A DNA stretch of 64,000 nucleotides from Ashinkailepas kermadecensis (taxonomy: Eukaryota > Arthropoda > Thecostraca > Neolepadidae), in NCBI GenBank assembly GCA_034440615.1, contig JAOTOM010002900.1:1-64000 (forward strand), given 5' to 3'. Shown in pieces: positions 12,643 through 24,726 of the stretch. Positions within the stretch are counted from its first letter, which is position 1. Every line of letters begins with the position of its first letter. The notes below the pieces were generated by a model that saw only the letters and a list, made by a program, of their open reading frames with translations, was not told the DNA's origin and searched no databases. Position numbers and translations under genes: made by a program.

Positions 12643-12755
12643 CCAATGCTTTGACAAACTTATCTGGTAGCATGACCATTTATCTGACAAACCTATCTGA
12701 CAGCATGACCATTTATCGGACAAATCTATCTGGTGGCATGACCATTTATCACGCT
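12643..12755. repeat. About 33-bp tandem repeat, three copies
   Basis: Three-and-a-half copies of a unit containing AGCATGACCATTTATC and ACAAA(C/T)(C/T)TATCTG. Confidence 0.85.
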
Positions 12756-13829
12756 CTAATTTATCGCGTGCGATTCTTCTGTTCTATTGCAATCCCCGCA
12801 GAGTATCGGCTTCGACTGATAGGGCTTAGCGATCTCCCTTTAGGGATAAGGAAAATCTTCTTGCTCCCGGCCAGCCTTCGCTGCGCCATCCCTAATTAGC
12901 CCGTCGCATCGACCTCTGCCCTGGTGCTGTAAGTGGCACTGCTCTGAAACAGGCGCCAGACAACCAGGGCAGCATGCAGTCTGTGTAACCGACATGAGTT
13001 GTGGAGGGTATAATAGTGGAGGTCCAACCAACTTATAGCCCGTAGAATCGGGCATCTTGGTAGGGTTATTGAATAACTTAGCCTTGCAGCATAAGCTAAT
13101 AGTTTTCGTATATATGTATGTAGTTGGTATGAGCGAAATCGGCGTCGTCGTCGTCCAACCAGGAGGAACAACCAGGAGACAAGTTAACTTGAAAGGGTCG
13201 GCAGGCCCGGCAGGAGCTTCTTTGGAAGGTTCGTACCTTCGCAGCGAGTTACACTAGGATAATCTAATTAGCACGTCACTTGGATGCATGACGTCACGTA
13301 TTTGCATGCCGCATCCAAACGAGAGTGACAATGGAATGTGACATTCGGTGCAAGCACACGTAAGTGCACCTTAAAATGTTCCTCTCGCGACACCAGGCTC
13401 CACCGGGTGCTGAACAAGGATTCCCACATGTATGTTGTCAATATCAAAGAAACTACATGTCGTAGAGAACAAGATTAAAGAGTCCAAAGTTTGGTTCAAG
13501 GAACAGCATGCGGTGGCACATGCAAACAAGCACAGTTGGTCTTCAATTAGTCACAGGACATGCCCTAGGTGGCTGCCCTTTCGCTTTACACACAGACCTG
13601 CCACCGTCCGGACCTCTTCCATCACTCGGGTGCAGGTGTAGGTAGTTACTCATGTACTGCACATAAATAAGCACACAGGAAGAGAATACATTCAGCGTGC
13701 ACTTTAGCGTGTTCACATTCCTGGCAATCGACACCAAGCGAGCAGAGCGCGCGCCGCCGGCCGGTAAGCCTGGTCCGTGGTTGACCTGGCCCGTGTCCCT
13801 TGAGGTCTCCTGGATCTAATGCTGTATCG
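12756..13829. other. Intronic sequence, nothing recognised
   Basis: No coding or repeat structure was recognised beyond a TGACGTCA palindrome at 13289-13296. Confidence 0.45.
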
Positions 13830-14870
13830 CCTGCTGAGGTTCTTAAGGTTTCCCTGGCAGACTTTGATAGCTCAAAGAATAACGTCCATCAGTGTGAGAT
13901 CAGGTGCAAGGGCCGGGTGTGGGTTGTGGGCCTCGCGGCTGATGAAGCGACCCCCGAAGTGCTGCTCCGGCCACTCGAGCGCCATGTTAGACGTGTGGGG
14001 ATGGCTCCGTCCTGCCGGAACCACGTCGTTCTCTGACACCACATCGTCCACATCGTCGCGTTCTCGTTGCGCATGTGGTTCCAGAAGCGCTTGAGCACCT
14101 TCACACACCGATCCCTGGCGATGATTGCTCTGGAACCGTCATTGTCCTGGAACCAAAAGGGGCCATTATTCCCCTTCGAGCTGGAAGGGCACCAGGCTGG
14201 GGACTTCTGCAACTTTTGGAAGTGGAGGGACTTCTGCAGTACAGTACCAGGGATGCTGGCGACCCATATCCTGCAGTCCGGGGTGTCGACACCGCCATCA
14301 AGAAGAAAATGGGTTTGATCGCTAAACCAGATGATGAAGCACCGCACTTGCTGCACAGCCACTAAGCACATACACCAGCGTTGGCCACTCTGAGAGTGTT
14401 TGGTGAGCAGCTACCTTGTGAGTTGTGAGCTCCAGATCATTGTCATGGACCTTTTGCACTGAGCCGTAGCTGGCGCCGACTTCCTATGCCTAATTATGTT
14501 AATCGATTTTGCGGATGCTTCACAATTTACTGTTTGAAGTCTATCCACGCCTTCCGCACTCCGTTTGGAGGTCTTCCGGGAACTGCGATCTCGGCTGAGG
14601 TTGGCAACGTGCCCTTCCGCGATAGACTGTTCGCAGAGCCCAAGCATCGTGTTTCGTTCTGGCGCCCAGGGGAGTCTGAAGCTGGAGCTGAATGTTCGCT
14701 GCGTTGCCTGGATTTACTTCGTCGTGCAGTAGAACTGAATTACTTCGCTTCTTGTTCCATGCCCAACGGATGCTTGATGGGAAGTGATGAGACTGTCGAT
14801 CAAATTTACATTGCACGTGTTTGTTGAAAATGAAGACAAAATGTGAACTCGTTGGTGCATACGCATTTAA
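13830..14870 (-). mobile_element. Mariner-like transposase remnant
   Basis: Minus-strand transposase pseudogene of the IS630/Tc1/mariner superfamily, broken over several frames. From 14371 downward it reads WFSDQTHFLLDGGVDTPDCRIW, resembling the FSDEAHFLLDG...CRIWG block that carries the first catalytic Asp in mariner-like transposases. Further down, WFRQDGA (second Asp region) is followed after a frameshift by HTSNMALEW and LAPDLTLMD, equivalents of the QDGA.PHT and SPDLTPLD motifs. The region at 14411-14650 reads as a diverged N-terminal part. Terminal inverted repeats were not located, so the outer limits are approximate. It cannot make an intact enzyme. Confidence 0.75.
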
Positions 14871-15688
14871 CATGGCAACTAAATATGTGAATTATATTTG
14901 ATTACCGTGTAAGTCGCGATACCGCCGCCGCCAAGACAGGACACAACGCCGACACACAGCACTGTGCGGCTCGCTGCTAGATTCACAAAGCCAAGGTGGT
15001 GTCGGTCTTACCTACGTCATCCTGCGCTGTGTAATACATTGCGGTGTTATTGGGAAATCCGCCCGTGCAGGACAGATGTCCGCAATGCTACGACGGTTTG
15101 GGTGGCCCCTCGGAATCGACTAGAGCGGCTGGAGGAGTGGGGCTATTGGGAACGCACACGACTAAGCGTTGTTTGCCACCTGCTCTCATGGCTTCGAAAT
15201 GACATTGCATGATCACGGGCATTGCATCATGAAGAACTTATCGGCGAGAAGCATAAAGTGGACAGTTGAGGATGAAATGCCTGCGATTTTTATGTCAAAA
15301 CCACATCTGCTCTAATCACATCTCTCTTTTGTAGATGTAGACAACTACAGAATACATCTTAAATGATGTTCTTTCCCACGACCGATCATTCAATCAAGCG
15401 AAACAATGTGACAAACCCTTACGAGCAAAACGGTTCCAGAACTTAAACCGAAGCTTACGTTTGATACGTACATGATTTAATCAACGAACACAGACAAGCA
15501 TTTAGGTATCGGTCTCTCTTCCGACCGCTGCTCCCATAGCCATGTAAACGAGATGGTGCTAAAAGGACAAAATATCACGAAGTACCCTGATCTATCACCT
15601 TGCAAAATGTATCCATACGTGAATCCTTCTTCGAATATACAGGATGTACATTCGACATCACTAACTATTACAATACAATTGCTGACAC
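14871..15688. other. Intronic sequence, nothing recognised
   Basis: No recognisable coding frame, array or element was seen. Confidence 0.45.
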
Positions 15689-15877
15689 CAGGGGCGCAGC
15701 CAGGATTTCTTTAAGGGTGGGGGACGACCAAAAAGAAACTCGCATTAATGAGGCCGCTTTTGGCACGCCTCGCGCGCAAAAACTTTCTGGTTTTCTGTGG
15801 TGCAAATCCCTAAATGTTTTGCATCATCTAGTGAATTTTCCAAAGGGGACCCGAATCTCCCCTTGGCTGCGCTTCTG
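15689..15877. mobile_element. hAT-like MITE, copy 2
   Basis: A 189-bp element with inverted ends CAGGGGCGCAGCCAGG and CCTTGGCTGCGCTTCTG. The flanking 8-mers GCTGACAC and GTTGACGC agree at 6 of 8 positions. The interior matches the element at 6440-6631 in the same orientation (GGTGCAAATCCCTAAAT, CATCTAGTG). No coding capacity. Confidence 0.8.
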
Positions 15878-16500
15878 GTTGACGCTCAACAAACTTTACC
15901 TTACGCTCGCAAAATTCGGACACTGCAAAACAGCAGACTAATTACCAGCACCTCATTTGATCGGTGGGTTCAAGCTGGGTGCTGTGCCTGGCCCGGTAGC
16001 CACTGTCTCTTGGTCAAAGGACAATTGTGGCTGAGCTGCCTGAAAATTCGGTTGAAGGCTAGTTTATTAATACCCCTGGAATGGCATGTCAGAATGCTAA
16101 TGAGGCGGTAATTTGCTGAGTCTGAAGGGGAAGCTGAAGGGGAAGAGTTTCAGAAATGTATAAGGAAGACGATCGGGACCGCATGATTTATGGGGGTTGA
16201 TGCTGATTAACGTTTTGAGTAAGTCAGCTTCAGCTAACGTGATGTTCTTTAGCGCAACCGCTGGTGTTTGGTGTCGTCTGGTGGTTTGGCCTGACTAACG
16301 TTTATCTTTAGCTGTGACTGAAACAAAGCAATTATTCAGAAGAGGGGTCTTCTCAAGATCGCCGTCTGCGACACGACCGTTGGCCAAGATGATGGGTGTC
16401 GTGATGTGCTGTTTGTTACGACCTATCATGGTTTTCGTTTTTGGTGGGGTGATGCTTCTGCTGAGTGAGATTGTTCACTAATTGTTACCCGAAAAGTCCT
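15878..16500. other. Intronic sequence, nothing recognised
   Basis: No recognisable coding frame, array or element was seen. Confidence 0.45.
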
Positions 16501-16505
16501 TGTTT

Positions 16506-16575
16506 TGTTCGTCTGCTTAGGTCGATTACTTAGTTTGTTCGTCTGCTTAGGTCGATTACTTAGTTTGTTTGTATG
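16506..16575. repeat. 30-bp tandem repeat
   Basis: Two full copies and a partial third of a 30-bp unit containing TCTGCTTAGGTCGATTACTT, with starts at 16506, 16536 and 16566. Confidence 0.9.
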
Positions 16576-16649
16576 CTTCCACCTGCTCCAGTCAGCGGCA
16601 CTCTGCAGTTGTTTGAATGTTCCCACGTATTTGAATATTCCACGGAGCA

Positions 16650-16789
16650 CCGCGACGGCAGAGCCGACGACAGAGTCGACAAGTCGTGCGGACGGCAACG
16701 GCAGAGCCGGCGACAAAGTCGACAAGCCGTGCGGACGGCAGCAGCAAAGCCGACGACAGAGTCGACAAGTCGTGCAAACGGCAGCGATA
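16650..16789. repeat. Left half of a minisatellite split by a Tc1 element
   Basis: About three copies of a GC-rich unit of roughly 42 bp containing GCAGAGCCGACGACAGAGTC and GACAAGTCGTGCGGACGGCA. The repeat stops at the TA next to the Tc1-like element and resumes at 18212, so the element landed inside the array. Confidence 0.85.
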
Positions 16790-18209
16790 CAGGCCGGAAA
16801 AGAATATTGACATTGACCATTAGAAGTGAAGTAAGAAGAATAAAGCACATATTCCGACTAATGCTTGCTTTATTGAAAAAAAAACTTTTCAACATTACTA
16901 GTACTTGGTCATGCCACCCTTAGACTTGATAACCATTTGCAGTCACTCAGGCATGGAAGCAGCAATATTGGTGAAGTAATCACGATCCATGTAGACCAAA
17001 ATATCTGTCAACTTTGTCTTCAGAATGTCGATATTCGACAGTTGGGCCACTTGTACCAAGTTCTTGAGAACATGCCAGGCGTTTTTGATCGGGTTGAGGT
17101 CTGGAGAGTTCCCTGGCCATTCAAGGACAGCACTGTTGTTGTCTGCTAACCACATCTTGACCAGTTTTGACGGGTGAGCAGGGGCGCCGTCATGCATGAA
17201 ATGTCTGCGATCGTGCAGGGGTCAGAACGGGAGCATGTGGTCTTTAAGGACTAACAGATAGTTCGTTCCTTTCATGGTCAAGTTCTTGGGAAGGAAGTAC
17301 AATCCCCCTCGTCCAACGTTCCCGCTAAATGCACCCTATATCATGACACTATCGTGGTGTTTAGCCGTCTTAACTGTGTACCGCGAGTCGTAGCGTGATG
17401 ATCCGATAGGCCTACGAAACACTGCTGAGGCTCCCTGACAAGCCTGAAGGTACTTTCATAGGAAAACATCACTCGTTTCCAGTCATCAGTGGTCCAATGA
17501 AGGCACTTCTTGCAGAATTTCACCCTCTTCTCCTGCATTGCCTTCGTCAGAAGAGGCTTATTGACGGCGCAGCGGCTGGGTAGTCCTAGGTCCTTTTGGA
17601 GACGATGTTGGGTGATCCCAATGTCGACGTTATTAAGTAGATTGGGATTACTATTTTTAATGCTGCTGCAGTTAGTGATGTATTGCACATCACTTGACGC
17701 CTCAGACTTGAATCCATCCTCTGGCTGGCAATATTCTGCCAACCAAACCCTTCCTTTCTCTTTGGTGTAACATCTGGAGGAAATGACTCGGCGGCAATCT
17801 TGAGGCTATAAATTGCCTTCCTACTCACTTTTAAATCCGCGGCCACACGAATAACAGACATTCCTTGTTCTAACAGGGCCAAGGCACGAGCCTTTTCCTC
17901 ACCAGAAATCTTCTCGCGTGCCATTGTGATCAGTAGAACAGCAATTATAACGCGTCAAAATTGTCTGCGTCACAATAAATCCAGGCGCGCAGAGGAGCGA
18001 ATAAATGTTCTCACTGTGAAAGTCACGAGAGTACTGATAATGATTCATGCCATTAGCTGACGTGAATCACGCTGTTACCAAGGGTCCCACGTGGACTTAA
18101 GCTCCTGCCACATTCTATTGTGTTTGGAACACGCACGAAATGGTGTCATATTTTCGATGTCAAGATTTTTTGTTCAGATTTCCTGTAAATATTTTGCTTG
18201 CGGCCACCG
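16790..18209 (-). mobile_element. Tc1-family DNA transposon, copy 1 (degraded)
   Basis: A 1420-bp element flanked by TA on both sides (16788-16789 and 18210-18211). The right end reads GCGGCCACCG, the reverse complement of the CAGTGGCCGC-type Tc1 terminus; the left end (CAGGCCGGAAAAG) is diverged. On the minus strand the transposase begins at 17924 (MAREKISGEEKARALALLEQ), a helix-turn-helix DNA-binding start. It continues through FSYESTFRLVR (first Asp changed to Tyr) and HDGAPAHPSK (second Asp), and ends in WPGNSPDLNPIKNAW, where the DDE glutamate is replaced by Lys. Frameshifts at about 17590 and 17330 and a changed catalytic residue show it is dead. It is closely related to the copy at 39090-40465 in opposite orientation. 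Confidence 0.92.
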
Positions 18210-18211
18210 TA

Positions 18212-18275
18212 GATCCGGCGACAGAGCCGACAAGTCGCGCGGATGGCAGGGGCAGAGCCGACGGCGCCGGAAGCA
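18212..18275. repeat. Right half of the split minisatellite
   Basis: Continues the GC-rich unit found at 16650-16789 (CGGCGACAGAGCCGACAAGT, then CGCGGATGGCAGGGGCAGAG) immediately after the TA at the right edge of the Tc1 element. Confidence 0.8.
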
Positions 18276-20155
18276 TCGGCGGCCTCGGGCAAGTCAGCCA
18301 GGCATCTAACACTTCCCTCATCACTTTCGTCCTGGAGGGTTTCCTATTTGAATTCGCGATGTCTTTGTTTTCCCTGGTAACATCCGGTAAGTCACGTTTT
18401 CACGTTTTACCCTTTCACCCCGTGGTATTCGTGAACGGCACAACATTTTCCCCGTGGATTATGAGTCTTTCAACCCGCGAGTCACTGGGGGTTGAAAGAG
18501 TCACTGGGGGTTCGGGGGGGGGGCTTTTCCCCACCTCCTATCATCTGAAATTTAATCACTTTTGTGGTCAATTCGCAAATCCCGACCAAATTCTTCGTTT
18601 TCGGCATGCCTTGCCGCCGGCGTCTCCCTTGTGAAAACTTTCTAAAACACGCCCTGGGATCCCAGAAAGAGCCACTAATGATATTTCCCCCAGAACCACT
18701 TTCCCCCAGGAACGGTCGCCTGCAGCCTCTTATCCTCTCTTTTCAGCCAGTCACCTTGCTGGAAAATCTGAGCATCTTGGTGAAATCTTAGTTCACCCAA
18801 TTTATTGTTCTCAATTGGTGGCGTTCTGCCCCGGGAAGTGGTGGACCGGGAAGTGGTGGGAAGTGGCGGGCCTGGACCCACCAGGCGAATTCGCCGCTTC
18901 ATTAGTACTCCATGATCTGGCACAGTTATGTTGAGTGTGCGGACGGTATGCAGGCCTTTTTGCCTTATCGTTAGACTATCTACACCTTTTGTGCAACAAT
19001 AATACGTTCATAGCAACATGAATCCAGCATTGTATTAGCACGTTAACAGGGGCGGAGGAGGAGGGTCAGGCTGCTTGTCTTTCCATCAATCACTTTTTAT
19101 TTTCAGTGGAAATTTTGGTCGAACTAATACAATTTTTGGTTTTCTCGCATATTTCCCCAGCAGGGTGCCACATATTTCCAAGTATATGGCATCCAACGGA
19201 TCCATAAAAGCGGCACCGACTTCAAGAGGGGCGCCCAACTTCCCCAATGCCCATGTTTGCCATGCTGGGCTGATTATTGCACCATCGTGCACTAGTGTGC
19301 CTACATTAGCAGGTCGCCTGGCCCAGGAGGGGGCTTACGTTGCAAAGAGTAGCGCCCAGAAGGGCACTGTACCAGTTCTGTCAAGAGAGGCGCTGGGGTG
19401 TCCTAGGAGATGGCTTAGGTTTGCACTAGGGGTGGTAATTATCCGAAACGGTACCTTTATTTTCAACAGCGGCAACACCTGACACAACAGCGTTGGCTGC
19501 GAAGAGAGCACGTGCTGACTCAGGAGGGCGCCTGCATTTTCAAAGCATCCAACGGCTCAAAATGGCGCCTGTCCTGTCGGGAGAGGAGCCCATGTAGTCA
19601 ATTATTACCCGCATATTGCAAACAGCGGTGCCCGTATCGCCAATGAGAGCACCGATATTCACAAGTCACACGTATGTCCAGAAGCGCGCCTGTGCTGGCG
19701 AGGCAGGCGGCTGACCGTCCCGAACGGGTATTTATATCGTCCGCCTATCTTAGTACTTTGGAGACTTTAGCGAGTCGATAGGCTCGACCGATGGGGTGGC
19801 CAGCTGGTTCGACTGGTTTATCCATCTGGAAGTGCTCTGTGAACAACACCTGTGCCTGTGTATGTGCCATCAACTGCCACTTGTGATTCCCAATATCTTC
19901 CTTGTTACCCGCAAAGAATGTTCACCAGCACATCCTACACGTCAAAAGGAAGCACTTGATCATGTGCAGACTCGTCAGATTTGGTAAATCAATGTTCACC
20001 AATTGTACTGAGTGTAGCTTTGCGAATTGTTCCTTCTTCATCTGCTGTCGTGACATGTGAGCCCGTCAGTCTTTAGGTCCTGTTTAGCATACTGAAGCCA
20101 TGGTGTTCGTAGCATCAGCACGCTGGGAACAGAACAATTTGCTTATGTATTTCCA
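18276..20155. other. Intronic sequence with faint old duplications
   Basis: No genes were recognised. Between about 19190 and 19730 the motif GGCATCCAACGGATCC / GCATCCAACGGCTC and phrases such as AGGAGGG(C/G)GC recur weakly, suggesting a very old repeat. A G run lies near 18516-18526. Confidence 0.35.
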
Positions 20156-20640
20156 TTCCCAACTCCATGAACCTGAAGCGAACTGAACTGAACATTCGAT
20201 GTCCAGCACGGTGGCCAACCCAGCGCCATGGACCTGAACTGAACTGAACTGAACTGAACTGAGTACTCGATGTCCAGTACGATAGCCAACCCAGCGCCAT
20301 GAACCTGAACTGCACTGAACTGAACAGAGCATTCGATGTCCAGCACGGTGCGCGACCCAGCGCCATGAACCTGACCTGAACTGAACTGAACTTAACATTT
20401 GATGTCCAGCACGGTGGCCAATCCAACGTCATGAACCTGAACTGAAATCAACTGAACATTCGATGTCCAGCACGGTGGCCAACCCAGCGCCATGGACTTG
20501 AACTGAACTGAACTGAACTGAGTACTATATTTCCAGTACGATAGCCAACCCAGCGCCATGAACCTGAACTGAACTGAACTGAACAGAGCATTCGATGTCC
20601 AGCACGGTGGCCGACCCAGCGCCATGAGCAGCAGCCGACT
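20156..20640. repeat. 59-70-bp minisatellite with nested ACTGA repeats
   Basis: About seven units start with CGATGTCCAGCACGGTGGCC and contain CAACCCAGCGCCATG. Each is followed by a variable number of GAACT/ACTGA pentamers, which explains the unequal unit lengths. Minus-strand frames of 88-105 codons are repeat translations. Confidence 0.92.
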
Positions 20641-21095
20641 ACATTTAAATCCGGCCACTGCGTCTATCAGCTTCCCGGAAAATATCTAATGGAATAGTCG
20701 GGAAATACGTCTGCTACTAGATCTACGTCTTGTGGGGCATGCATGCCGTTCGTTTGTGAATAAAACCCTTGCATGTGGAGCGGAGGACAATGATCAGGAC
20801 ATCAGGAGGTGATAATCCACTCGGCTAATCGATGCCGACGCGTCGGGACCGGATGCGTGGCGCGTGTCCGTCGCGTGCAGTGATCGGCTCCGGCTGCCGC
20901 GACAAGGTCGGCTTTCAGCCCAATTGGTCATTTCGGCTGGCCGTTAAGTGGCCCATGGCTTGGCGACCAGCTTCCGGCGCGCGCCCGGCACGCGGCTCGG
21001 TCGACGTGCCGGCACAGCGCCGCGCTTCCTCCTTCCTCTGCCGGCCGACCATCGATTATCTGCCGGCACTTTTTGGCCGGCCGGTGACTGGCAGC
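20641..21095. other. GC-rich intronic sequence
   Basis: High GC between 20830 and 21095, with open frames of 66-92 codons that match no recognised domain. Confidence 0.4.
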
Positions 21096-21199
21096 GTGGC
21101 CGCTGGTTAGTAGCGTGGTCGCTGGTTAGCAGCGTGGCCGCCGGTTAGCAGCGTGGCCGCCGGTTAGCAGCGTGGCCGCTGGTTAGCAGCGTGGCCGCT
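21096..21199. repeat. 19-bp tandem repeat
   Basis: About 5.5 copies of GTGGCCGCTGGTTAGCAGC with single-base variants. Confidence 0.93.
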
Positions 21200-21610
21200 C
21201 ATCGCTTCGCCACATTGCTGCCACGCGATATTACTGCTGCAGATAACACTGCTTCAGACATCACTGCTGCACCACACTACCATTGCGCGACAATGCACCT
21301 ACAGCGTTCATTGCAATATATATCACGGCTATGCGACTATACTGCTACAGAGTGCTCTGCTCCGGATGCTACTTCTACACGATAATGTTGCTCCCGATAC
21401 TACTTCTATGCGACATTATCCCTTCACCATGTGTTGCTCCAGAGATCACCGCCATATTACATTGCTGCTTCGCGAAATTATTGCTACAACGTATTAGTGT
21501 TCCTGACACTACTTCCACGTGACATTTTCCCACATATTATTTTGACTGCTACCGACACCACTGCTATGCTACGTCATTGCTATCCGACATTGCTGCTACA
21601 CGTCAATTGT
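21200..21610. repeat. Degenerate ATTGCTGC/ACACGACAT repeats
   Basis: Loosely periodic phrases such as CATTGCTGCCACGCGATATT, ACTTCTACACGATAATG and ATTGCTGCTTCGCGAAATTA recur about every 30-60 bp. They appear to be an old, strongly diverged tandem array. Confidence 0.55.
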
Positions 21611-23089
21611 GATGTTGGTAGAGTGTTCTCCTCCGGCGTGGGTGGACGATGACGTCACTTTTCGATCTAGAATACTCATTACATACATTTCATCGAATGT
21701 GCAAGTTGCTTCGAGTAGTGAAGGATAGATTATCATTCCACACTACCCCGAGGATCTCCACCCATAGACAAACACTAACAATACTTTTCACAAAGCATTA
21801 GGATGCATTCAGAAACACGTGATCCATGATAGGTCAATCCGTGTTCCATGTTTATGGGACTTATTGTGTTCTGCACTCGAATGTACCCAAAATTATGTTC
21901 TAAATTACCCCAAAACTGCCTCCCTGTTTGTGGCTCTGATTATTTGAAAACCTTGCACAATAAAGACGAAGTGCAGAATAATGAAACACTAGCTTGTTTC
22001 CGCATTTTAGCATTGCATTGAAGGTAATAGCCACTGGCAAATTGTCAACTGAAGGACTCGCAGAGACTTGGCAATTCTTATTGCTAAGGATCATTGAATG
22101 GAGTGGGTCGCTCCACCTATGATACCAGTGACTGCTTTCCGAAATAGTAGAGCGTCACTCCACTTAAGTTCACCCCCAGTTCATCGCTGGTGAAGCCTAA
22201 TAAGTCAGACCCCTACGGAGCACGATACAACTTAGCAAATCAGAGCATACCGCCAATAAAATATCCTTGGGTTATTCCACCGAATATGTCTCCCTTGTTC
22301 TGCATTCGCTTCCCCTTTTTGTTATGATGTGAAAACGAGAAAAAGCACCAGGTTTCAGCCTCGTGGCTAGCATGACTGAGACCTGGCGAACCAAATTCTT
22401 ACTAAGCGGAATCCGCATCTGCACGGAATGGGTTTTTACAGCACGGTACATAACGTTACATTACACCTTACATTACACCTGCAACGGCAGGTTTAATAAC
22501 AGTCTTACATTACACCTGCAACAGCCCTCATTAAGCGCGTGACAAACCCAACCTGAAGCTCCCGCCCACCCCGTTTGTTATCGGCAGCATGCTAAACGTA
22601 ATTTCCTCATTATTTCAATGTCGTATGGATAAGGGCGTATAGATGGATACGCATAGATAAAGACCTCTGCTGAAGAGATATATGGGAAGAATGAAAGCAT
22701 TCATGACGATATTTAAAATATGCGGCCAGGAGTTGAGCATTGTCAAAGCGATCGGGGGATCAGGCTGTTTAGCTTCCACGCAGGGCCCCCGTTCACCGAC
22801 CATTTACCCCAAAAAGGAGGCTCCCGAAAGCTTCCAGTGCGTCGTGCATGCTTCAGACAATGGTTTGGGTTTGTGAACAGTAGGTCGATTGCACCCAGCA
22901 AGCGATATCGGGATCAGTGAAGTCCGCAGCGATAATGCGGAACACAAATATTGTCGGAAGCAGTAGTCTGGCCTTCGTAACACTTTGTAGCATTGGTGTC
23001 TCGTAACAGCAATATCTTGTGGCAGTGGTGTATGGAGCGATGGAGAATGTAACAGGACAACAGTAGTGTCGTGTAAGAGTAAGATCGGT
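21611..23089. other. Intronic sequence, nothing recognised
   Basis: No recognisable gene or element. TGACGTCA occurs at 21650-21657, and a short duplicated ACATTACACCT phrase lies near 22460-22520. Confidence 0.4.
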
Positions 23090-23104
23090 ATCAGTGAAGT
23101 CAGT

Positions 23105-23269
23105 GGGGACGAGTAGTCTAGGGGTAAGTTGCCCGTCTCACAATCGAAAGATTGTGGGTTCGAGTCTCACCTGTCGCTACTCTTCGCCCGCGGCCAATCG
23201 GCGTGAGAGATTGGCGACGCTACACGACTCAACGGTCGACGTGTCGTAAAACCAATAACCAACCAACCA
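23105..23269 (+). mobile_element. tRNA-derived SINE, family 1, copy 1
   Basis: A 165-bp retroposon with a tRNA-like head: A-box region AGTCTAGGGGTAAG, an anticodon-arm-like stem CACAATC...GATTGTG and B box GGTTCGAGTCTC. A tRNA-unrelated body and an ACCAACCAACCAA tail follow. It is flanked by 15-bp target duplications at 23090-23104 (ATCAGTGAAGTCAGT) and 23270-23284 (one mismatch). The same element recurs at 46497-46651. It is transcribed by Pol III in principle and mobilised by a LINE partner. It is not a functional tRNA gene. Confidence 0.9.
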
Positions 23270-23284
23270 ATCAGTGAATTCAGT

Positions 23285-23469
23285 AACAGTCATGTCGAGT
23301 GGCATTATTGTCGCCTGGAAGTAGTATCGGGAGCAATGCATGTAATATAAAAGTAGTAGTAATACCGTGTAGGAGTAGTAATGTTGGACATAAGCAATAC
23401 CGAAACCAGTAAAATCTGCAGAAGTAACGTGTAGCGGTAATGTCGAGAGCAGTAAAGCATGTAGCAGTA
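23285..23469. other. Short AGTA/GTAGCAGTA-rich sequence
   Basis: Irregular GTAGTA and AGCAGTA phrases lead into the 62-bp array. They may be its diverged edge. Confidence 0.4.
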
Positions 23470-23780
23470 TTGTAGCGAATCAGCAGTGTCGAGAGCAGTA
23501 TTGTCCGTGGCAGTCAGGTTGTCCGTGGCAGTCAGGTCGAATCAGCAGTGTCAAGAGCAGTATTGTCCGTGGCAGTCAGGTTGTCCGTGGCAGTCAGGTC
23601 GAATCAGCAATGTCGAGAGCAGTATTGTCCGTGGCAGTCAGGTTGTCCGTGGCAGTCAGGTCGAATCAGCAGTGTCGAGAGCAGTATTGTCCGTGGCAGT
23701 CAGGTTGTCCGTGGCAGTCAGGTCGAATCAGCAGTGTCAAGAGCAGTATTGTCCGTGGCGGTCAGGTTGTCCGTGGGAGC
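23470..23780. repeat. 62-bp minisatellite
   Basis: Nearly identical units start at 23486, 23548, 23610, 23672 and 23734, each containing two nested copies of TTGTCCGTGGCAGTCAGG. Overlapping plus-strand frames of up to 169 codons are translations of the repeat. Confidence 0.95.
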
Positions 23781-24726
23781 AGTGGAAAAAAAGGGAGAAG
23801 AGAGGAGAATTTTCTTGGGCGGTGAGGTTGTTCGTTGCGAGGAAGAAGGAAAAAACAGGGAAAAAGAAAATTATTTTTCTTGGCGGTTGGCTTGTGGTTG
23901 CCGGAGTAAAAAAAAATCAGAAGGGAAAGATTAATTGTCCGTGGCAGTCAGGTTGCCTGGCGGTGGCGTCTGAGCAGCTTTATCGTGAGCAGTAAATGCA
24001 GTAGCAGCATTAGCGTGCGACCGACTTCACGGTGCCTCCGAGGGCGAGTGATCTGCACGATGTGAGTGTAGCCACGAAGCAGTTAGTTATAATGAAGCTG
24101 GATATAGGACGGGAGAGGTAGGCAGCTAGTGGACTTCCTACATGTGCCCAGTGTAGGCATGGCGCGTGGAGCCACTAGTCGAGTTGGCAACAACAATTTG
24201 CCCTTGTGTCTTCAAGGCCAACTACTGTCACATCTGGCCAAATAATCCGTCAAGTGCAGTGTAGGCACCAGCAGGTAAACTGTGTTATTTTCCCGACGAT
24301 TATGCATATATGTAATGATTCTAATATCAACAGCAGCCCTGATAAAATGCACTACGTATAGAAGCTATTTCTGCGTGAACCAGAACGTGTCGTTGCTTCT
24401 TGCGTGTGCCATTACTACACCGGCCGCACTACCCGGCTGGACCCCTAGCTGCGCGTCATCAGCGGAGCCCGGTGAGGACTATCCGCCGTAACTGCCGGCG
24501 GCGTCGCGGCCGCGCCGACGTGTGACGCCGCCGGCGGCCGCCGTCGACACGGCTGATGATGATGCCGCGTCGAGCTGTCAGGCGGAGCGAGGTGCTCTGA
24601 CGCCCATCACGGACAAAATTGGGCCGTAATGGGCCGTGATGGGCCGCGATGGAGACGCGATGGAGACGCGAAGGCGGCTGCGGGGAGATCGCCGCCGCCA
24701 CGGAGCGTGCCGAACGGCGTCAGCGG
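23781..24726. other. Intronic sequence, A-rich then GC-rich
   Basis: A purine-rich block (about 23785-23935) ends with a stray piece of the 62-bp repeat (TTGTCCGTGGCAGTCAGGTTG near 23936). The rest becomes very GC-rich near 24480-24720. No gene was recognised. Confidence 0.4.

Noticed and set aside
16943..17924. Functional transposase gene
   Set aside because: Frameshifts, and changes at two catalytic positions of the DDE triad.
23105..23180. Genuine tRNA gene
   Set aside because: A and B boxes are present, but acceptor and anticodon arms do not fold properly and a second copy with target duplications shows it is a SINE.
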